Source: JAFAVZ01 sp036009105
GTDB lineage: Bacteria; Acidobacteriota; Thermoanaerobaculia; Gp7-AA8
NCBI GenBank assembly: GCA_036009105.1
Contig: DASYMJ010000241.1
Span: forward strand, 1-10,120
Direction of reading: 5' to 3'
DNA: 10,120 bases
Shown in pieces: positions 6,563 to 10,120 of this stretch. Numbering within the stretch: position 1 is the first letter of the stretch; every line of letters begins with the position of its first letter. The notes beneath the pieces are model-generated. The model saw only the letters and a list, made by a program, of their open reading frames with translations. It did not search any database and was not told where the DNA came from. A program made the position numbers and the translations under genes.

Positions 6563-6564
6563 AA
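6550..6564 (+). promoter_or_regulatory. PerR/Fur-type operator (7-1-7 box) over the -10 element
   Basis: TTAGACT-T-ATTCTAA is a 7-1-7 inverted repeat with one mismatch between its arms. It resembles the PerR box of the form TTATAAT-n-ATTATAA. It covers the -10 hexamer, so bound regulator would block RNA polymerase, implying autorepression of the regulator and of the downstream peroxiredoxin genes. Confidence 0.65.
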
Positions 6565-6569
6565 TCACC

Positions 6570-6980
6570 GTGAAGCGAGACCTCGACTCCATCCTCCATG
6601 AAAAAGGGATCCAGGCATCGGCCCAGCGGGTGGCCGTGGCCCGTTACGTCCTGGATACGGAGGACCATCCGTCCGCCGACCGCGTGTTCCGCGAGGTCAA
6701 GCGCCGCTTCCCCTACATCTCCCGCGCCACCGTCTACAACACCCTCAACCTCTTCGTCGAAAAGGGCCTGCTCCGCGCGCTCGCCCTGGCCGAGGACAGC
6801 GTGGTGTTCGATCCGAAGATCGAGACACACCATCACTTCATCGACGAGACCACCGGGCAGATCCACGACGTGCCGTGGGACCGGGTGCAGGTCTGCAATA
6901 TCGAGACCCTGCGCGAGTACGAAATTCACGACTACCAGGTCGTCATGCGCGGCGTCCGGAAGCCCTCCGACCGCGCCTGA
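6570..6980 (+). CDS. perR: Fur-family peroxide regulator, PerR/Irr-like, lacking the structural zinc cysteines
   Basis: This 136-residue repressor has a winged-helix N-terminal half (about 1-78, recognition helix near SRATVYNTLNLF) and a C-terminal metal-binding and dimerisation half. His33, Asp81, His87, His89 and Asp100 match B. subtilis PerR ligands His37, Asp85, His91, His93 and Asp104 with one constant offset of 4. Aspartate at the last site is the PerR-type, peroxide-sensitive choice. Unlike PerR, both CxxC zinc motifs are gone; the only cysteine is Cys109. The HHHF...TGQIHDVP stretch also recalls Irr. The GTG at 6570 is chosen because an upstream TTG reading would begin inside the -35 box. 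The promoter carries a PerR-type box and ahpC follows after 35 bp, so peroxide-responsive control of itself and ahpCD is likely. An Irr-like heme or iron sensor is the alternative. Confidence 0.85.
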   Translation: MKRDLDSILHEKGIQASAQRVAVARYVLDTEDHPSADRVFREVKRRFPYISRATVYNTLNLFVEKGLLRALALAEDSVVFDPKIETHHHFIDETTGQIHDVPWDRVQVCNIETLREYEIHDYQVVMRGVRKPSDRA

Positions 6981-7015
6981 CAGGACAGCAAAATCAAACG
7001 AAGGAGTTGCCACGA

Positions 7016-7552
7016 ATGCTTACCGTTGGAGACAAGTTCCCCCAGTTCCGCCTGAACGCGAACACCGGTCGCGAGAAGGGGAAAGAGTTTCAGGAAGTGA
7101 CGAACGATTCGTACGCCGGCAAATGGATCGTTTTCTACTCCTATCCGAAGGACTTCACCTTCATCTGCCCCACCGAGATCGTCGAGTTCGGCAGCAAGAC
7201 GGCCGACTTCGCCGACCGCGACGCGGTGGTCCTCGGCGGCTCGACCGACAACGAGTTCTCGCACCTGGCCTGGCGCAATGCCCACGCCGATCTGGCCGAC
7301 CTGCCCACCCCGCTCGTGCACATCACGCCGGCGTTCGCCCAGGAGCTCGGCATCCTGCACCCGAAGGACGGCGTGGCCCTCCGCGCGACGTACATCGTCG
7401 ATCCGGACGGCATCATCCGCTACGTCGGGGTGAACGACCTCTCGGTCGGCCGCAACGTCAACGAAGTGCTCCGCACGCTCGACGCGCTGCAGACCGACGA
7501 GCTCTGCCCCTGCAACTGGCAGAAGGGGCAGGACACGATCAAGGTGGCGTGA
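7016..7552 (+). CDS. ahpC: Alkyl hydroperoxide reductase AhpC (2-Cys peroxiredoxin)
   Basis: This 178-residue cytoplasmic peroxiredoxin reduces hydrogen peroxide, organic hydroperoxides and probably peroxynitrite. The active-site motif PKDFTFICP places the peroxidatic cysteine at Cys51, with the conserved Pro44 and Thr48. The C-terminal DELCPCNW gives Cys164 and Cys166. This double cysteine is like mycobacterial AhpC, which uses AhpD rather than AhpF as reductant. The start is set by AAGGAG (7001-7006), 9 nt before the ATG. The gene lies 35 bp after the PerR-like regulator and 2 bp before ahpD, so all three are probably one peroxide-inducible operon driven by the promoter at 6534-6562. Confidence 0.96.
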   Translation: MLTVGDKFPQFRLNANTGREKGKEFQEVTNDSYAGKWIVFYSYPKDFTFICPTEIVEFGSKTADFADRDAVVLGGSTDNEFSHLAWRNAHADLADLPTPLVHITPAFAQELGILHPKDGVALRATYIVDPDGIIRYVGVNDLSVGRNVNEVLRTLDALQTDELCPCNWQKGQDTIKVA

Positions 7553-7554
7553 CG

Positions 7555-8109
7555 ATGAGCGCCGTCGACGCACTCCGCGCATCGATTCCCGACAGCGCGC
7601 GCGACATCAAGCTGAACCTTCAGGCGGTGTTGCAGACCGAGTCGCTCACGCCGGCGCAGCGTTGGGGGACGGCGATCGCTTCGGCGGTCGCCGCCCGCTC
7701 CACCGCCCTGCGCGACGCGCTGATCGCCGACGCCCGCGCGGCCGCGGTCAGCGACGCCGTCATCGAGGACGCCCTCGCCGCCGCGGCGCTCATGGCCATG
7801 AACAACGTGTACTACCGCTTCCGGCACATGATCGGGAAGCCGTCGTACACCGAAAAGCCGGCCCGCCTGCGCATGCAGCGCATCGCCAGGCCGGCGGCAA
7901 GCAAAGTCGACTTCGAGCTGTTCTGCCTCGCCGTCAGCGCCATCAACGGCTGCGAGATGTGCATGCGCTCCCACGAGCAGGTCGTCCTCGCCGGCGGCCT
8001 CTCCGAGGACCAGGTGCACGATGCGGTTCGCATCGCGGCGACGGTGAATGCCGCGGCGGTGGCGCTGGAGTTGCCGGCGGTGGCGGCGGTCGCGGTTGCC
8101 GGGTTCTAA
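7555..8109 (+). CDS. ahpD: Alkyl hydroperoxide reductase AhpD (CxxC disulfide reductase of AhpC)
   Basis: This 184-residue all-helical protein of the AhpD/carboxymuconolactone decarboxylase fold re-reduces oxidised AhpC. In mycobacteria electrons come from dihydrolipoamide dehydrogenase through a lipoyl protein. The catalytic set of M. tuberculosis AhpD (Glu118, Cys130, Cys133, His137) is present with an offset of 3 as Glu121, Cys133, Cys136 and His140, in the block ELFCLAVSAINGCEMCMRSH. The middle of the redox motif is Glu-Met instead of the mycobacterial Ser-His. The ATG follows the ahpC stop by 2 bp, with AAGGTGG 7 nt upstream inside the ahpC end, so translation is coupled. Confidence 0.95.
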   Translation: MSAVDALRASIPDSARDIKLNLQAVLQTESLTPAQRWGTAIASAVAARSTALRDALIADARAAAVSDAVIEDALAAAALMAMNNVYYRFRHMIGKPSYTEKPARLRMQRIARPAASKVDFELFCLAVSAINGCEMCMRSHEQVVLAGGLSEDQVHDAVRIAATVNAAAVALELPAVAAVAVAGF

Positions 8110-8148
8110 TCGCCGTTAGTCAGCCGCCCTTGTGCGAAACTATCCCGC

Positions 8149-8580
8149 GTGCGGGGACTGTGCCGCTGGTGCAAGCGGGAGGTGAGCGGGAGGCGGCGGA
8201 CGTTCTGCTCCGAGGCGTGCGTTCATGAGTGGCGCCTCCGCTCCAGCACCAGCTACCTGCGCGATTGCGTATTCGAGCGCGACCGCGGGGTCTGCGCCAT
8301 CTGCCGGCTGGACACCGTGCGGCTTCGCCGGCGCGTGATGCGCCTCCCCTTCGCCGACCGCATGCGCGAGTTGCGCGCCATGCAGCAGCGCGGCGCGATC
8401 ACCCGGCGCCGCAAGACGTGGTGGGAGGCGGACCACATCCTCGCCGTGGTGGAAGGGGGCGACTCCAACCTGGAGAACATCCGCACGCTCTGCATCCCCT
8501 GCCACAAGCTGGTCACGAAGGAGCTGCGCAAGCGCAGAACCGGCCCGCCGGTTGCACTTTCGGAGGGCGGGAGGATGTGA
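8149..8580 (+). CDS. HNH endonuclease-like protein with additional N-terminal zinc finger
   Basis: This 143-residue protein has two parts. Residues 5-24 carry CxxC...CxxxC (Cys5, Cys8, Cys20, Cys24), a likely small zinc finger. Residues about 40-120 form an HNH domain: VFERDRGVCAIC (Cys49, Cys52), WEADH (His96), NLENIRTLC (Asn110) and CIPCH (Cys115, Cys118, His119). The HNH residues and the four structural cysteines are intact, so metal-dependent DNA cleavage or nicking is plausible. An Arg-rich insert (55-90) may contact DNA. The start is a GTG with no Shine-Dalgarno; AACTAT at 8138-8143 could be a -10 element just before it, giving a near-leaderless mRNA, though no good -35 is seen. It is 39 bp after ahpD. 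The biological target is unknown. Confidence 0.85.
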   Translation: MRGLCRWCKREVSGRRRTFCSEACVHEWRLRSSTSYLRDCVFERDRGVCAICRLDTVRLRRRVMRLPFADRMRELRAMQQRGAITRRRKTWWEADHILAVVEGGDSNLENIRTLCIPCHKLVTKELRKRRTGPPVALSEGGRM

Positions 8581-8756
8581 TGGCCAAAAAGCAGAAAGAA
8601 GAAGCCGACCTCGGCGGCTACTACGCCCGCGATACGCACCGGGGCGGCTTCGGCGACAACTACGCGCGGGACGACGAGAAGGCGCGCACCGCGCCGGAAA
8701 GCGGCAAGCGCGGCAGGAAGGTGCAGCAGCGGCCCATCGGCAAAGCGAGCGAGTAG
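8580..8756 (+). CDS. Small charged hypothetical protein (58 aa) coupled to the HNH gene
   Basis: This 58-residue hydrophilic protein is rich in Lys, Arg, Asp, Glu and Gly, with no cysteine and no membrane segment. The short motif YARD occurs twice (YYARD at 14-18 and NYARD at 27-31) around a glycine-rich stretch. The start overlaps the HNH stop as TGATG, and GGGAGG ends 5 nt before the ATG, so it is likely translated and coupled to the HNH gene. No family is recognised. An accessory to or modulator of the nuclease, or an unrelated nucleic-acid-binding peptide, are both possible; the coupling is the only evidence. Confidence 0.6.
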   Translation: MAKKQKEEADLGGYYARDTHRGGFGDNYARDDEKARTAPESGKRGRKVQQRPIGKASE

Positions 8757-8778
8757 GTACGGTATCCTGCGCCACCCG

Positions 8779-9324
8779 ATGGCGCTCACCGCGACGATCT
8801 ACAACTTCTCGACCCAGCTGTCCGACATCGACCGCGGCGTGTACGAGACGTTCGACCTCCGCCTGGCGCGGCAGCCGTCGGAGATGGTCGAGTACATGCT
8901 GACGCGCTTCCTCGCCTACTGCCTCGAATACACGGAAGGCATCGAGCTGACCGAGGGCGTTGCGGCGGGCGACCTGCCGGCCATCCTCGTGCGCGATCTG
9001 ACCGGCCGGGTCACGGCGTGGATCGAGGTCGGCGCGCCGGACGCCGAGCGCCTCCACCGCGGCAGCAAGATGGCCGGACGCGCCGCGGTCTACACCCACC
9101 GCAACATCCGGCAGGTGCTGAGCGAGCTCGGCGCGCGCAAGATCCACGGCGGCGCCGACATCCCGGTGTACACCTTCGAGCCGCAGTTCATCGAGAGCGT
9201 CGCCGCGGCGCTCGACCGGCGGGTCGACGTTGCGCTATCGGTGACCGAACGGCAGATGTATCTCGACGTCGGCAGCCATCACTTCGAGACGACCATCACG
9301 GCTCACAAACTGAACTCCGCGTAG
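8779..9324 (+). CDS. yaeQ: YaeQ family protein
   Basis: This 181-residue protein has the same length as E. coli YaeQ and its hallmarks: the MALTATIY start, LARQPSE (30-35) followed by a helix, VRDLTGRVTAWIEVGAPD (71-88) and Lys97. YaeQ proteins have a PD-(D/E)xK nuclease-like fold; Glu35, Asp73, Glu83 and Lys97 are plausible active-site members. The biochemical role is not established, and an early proposal linking YaeQ to RfaH function is not secure. It lies 22 bp after the 58-residue gene without a good Shine-Dalgarno. TATCCT (8763-8768), 10 nt before the ATG, may be its own -10 element. Its last 22 bases overlap the convergent NRDE-family gene. Confidence 0.92.
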   Translation: MALTATIYNFSTQLSDIDRGVYETFDLRLARQPSEMVEYMLTRFLAYCLEYTEGIELTEGVAAGDLPAILVRDLTGRVTAWIEVGAPDAERLHRGSKMAGRAAVYTHRNIRQVLSELGARKIHGGADIPVYTFEPQFIESVAAALDRRVDVALSVTERQMYLDVGSHHFETTITAHKLNSA

Positions 9325-10004
9325 CCTTCCGGCTCGCCGCTCCGCGTCCAGCGCTGTTCCACGAAGCGGATCCCTTCCCCGCTGGCGAGGACCACCGTCG
9401 AGGAGCGGGTGCCCCAGCGCTCGTTCAACACGAATGCCTCGCGGTCGGGCGTGCGGCCGTGGTTCGTGCGCAGAAAGCGCAGCAGCTCGCCAACCGGATC
9501 CGCGACTTCGAGCGCGGAGCGCATCGCCGCCTCGCCGGCCGCGACCTTCGGCCACAGCTCATCCGGCGTCCCGTTGCTCACCGCGTGAATGCCCGGCTGC
9601 CACTCGTGCGGCTCCTGCTCCGCGTTCGTCACGTATGCGACGCTCTCGCCCGCCATGCCGGCGATCAGATGGAAACCCGCGTACTCGTGCATCCGCGCGG
9701 CAACGTCCTGTACGTATTCGGGCGGAGAGGCGGATGAACGCAGGAACGAGGTGACGAGCAGGCCGCGCGAAGGCGCGTTCGCCCGCGCGGCGAAGCGAAG
9801 GTTCGTCACCGCCGCAAAGCGGCCGGAACGCGTCACCGCCAGCCAGGTGCCGCCGGCCAGCGCGTCGCGTCCGCCCAGGATGTCGGGCCCGTCGGGCCAG
9901 AAGGCGGCGGGGAGGGCGGGACGGTCGTGGTCCTCATCGCGGTTCGCCGCGATGACCAGCGGGAACCGCGGCGAGGCGCGATGAGCGACCACGACCAGGC
10001 ACAA
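9303..10004 (-). CDS. NRDE / TANGO2 family protein
   Basis: This 233-residue protein begins MCLVVV and carries the signature AANRDE at 19-24 (Asn21-Glu24), followed by ILGGRDALAGGTWLAV and SNGTPD, all typical of the NRDE family, the bacterial relatives of eukaryotic TANGO2. The second-residue cysteine resembles an N-terminal nucleophile, but bacterial function is not established; links of TANGO2 to heme or acyl-CoA metabolism come from other organisms. The start is TTG (10004-10002), supported by the family-typical N-terminus and by GGAG 7 nt upstream. It starts 4 bp after the upstream amidohydrolase stop, so the two are probably co-transcribed. The 3' end overlaps convergent yaeQ by 22 bp. 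Confidence 0.9.
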   Translation of the reverse strand: MCLVVVAHRASPRFPLVIAANRDEDHDRPALPAAFWPDGPDILGGRDALAGGTWLAVTRSGRFAAVTNLRFAARANAPSRGLLVTSFLRSSASPPEYVQDVAARMHEYAGFHLIAGMAGESVAYVTNAEQEPHEWQPGIHAVSNGTPDELWPKVAAGEAAMRSALEVADPVGELLRFLRTNHGRTPDREAFVLNERWGTRSSTVVLASGEGIRFVEQRWTRSGEPEGYAEFSL

Positions 10005-10008
10005 GGCG

Positions 10009-10120
10009 TTACTCCGCCCAATAGAACTTCGGCAGTTCCTCTTTCGACGGCCACTCGCGGGTCAGCGTCGAGGCGTCGTACACGTCGCCGTTCTTCACCA
10101 CCCAGCGCACCCTGGCCGTG
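10009..10120 (-). CDS. C-terminal end of a probable metal-dependent amidohydrolase (partial)
   Basis: Only the last 36 residues are in the window, ending ELPKFYWAE before a TAA at 10011-10009. The stretch VRWVVKNGDVYDASTLTREW resembles the C-terminal beta-strand region of amidohydrolase-superfamily enzymes of the imidazolonepropionase-like type, which often end with a pattern such as KNG-x-x-YD, then WP, then a Pro and aromatic residues. No catalytic residues can be seen. The NRDE-family gene starts 4 bp after this stop, so they are likely in one operon. The family call rests on a short tail. Confidence 0.6.
   Translation of the reverse strand, partial: TARVRWVVKNGDVYDASTLTREWPSKEELPKFYWAE

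Noticed and set aside
6534..6569. TTG start at 6534 for the PerR-like regulator
   Set aside because: This codon is part of the -35 hexamer TTGACA, and the added residues do not fit Fur-family N-termini; the GTG at 6570 does.

Overview
The window is a GC-rich, gene-dense bacterial chromosome segment. It carries ECF-type regulation, CHAT and caspase-like peptidases, an AhpC/AhpD pair and tandem-heptamer inverted repeats between genes. This would suit a soil-type phylum such as Acidobacteriota, but that is inference from gene content and style; no rRNA or other marker gene is present.

Region 1 (about 1-6100, minus strand) is the most interesting part. It is a compact three-gene operon read from 5865 down to 113. 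The genes encode a sigma-70 family (ECF-like) sigma factor, a 1086-residue protein joining an anti-sigma zinc-binding motif, one membrane segment, TPR-type helices and a CHAT cysteine peptidase, and a 533-residue protein with a C-terminal caspase/metacaspase domain (His399/Cys436). The gaps are 7 and 10 bp, and each stop codon overlaps the next gene's Shine-Dalgarno sequence. The layout suggests that a sensing protease which also holds the sigma factor controls, or acts with, a second clan CD protease. I recognise each domain family but not the three-gene system. An imperfect hairpin of heptamers lies just after the last gene.

Region 2 (about 6100-8109) is an oxidative-stress module. A small charged protein gene on the minus strand (6195-6458) is followed downstream by a second heptamer inverted repeat. 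Divergent from it are a PerR/Irr-like Fur-family regulator, ahpC and ahpD. The regulator has a TTGACA-17-TATTCT promoter overlapped by a PerR-type 7-1-7 box, and its GTG start lies where transcription should begin. The regulator keeps all five PerR regulatory-metal positions but has no CxxC structural-zinc sites. It probably controls itself and the peroxiredoxin system in response to peroxide: AhpC reduces peroxides and AhpD re-reduces AhpC.

Region 3 (8149-9324, plus strand) holds an HNH nuclease-like protein with an extra N-terminal zinc finger, a translationally coupled 58-residue charged protein, and yaeQ. Region 4 (9303-10120, minus strand) holds an NRDE/TANGO2-family protein, converging on yaeQ with a 22-bp overlap. 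Upstream of it is the C-terminal end of a probable amidohydrolase that runs off the window.
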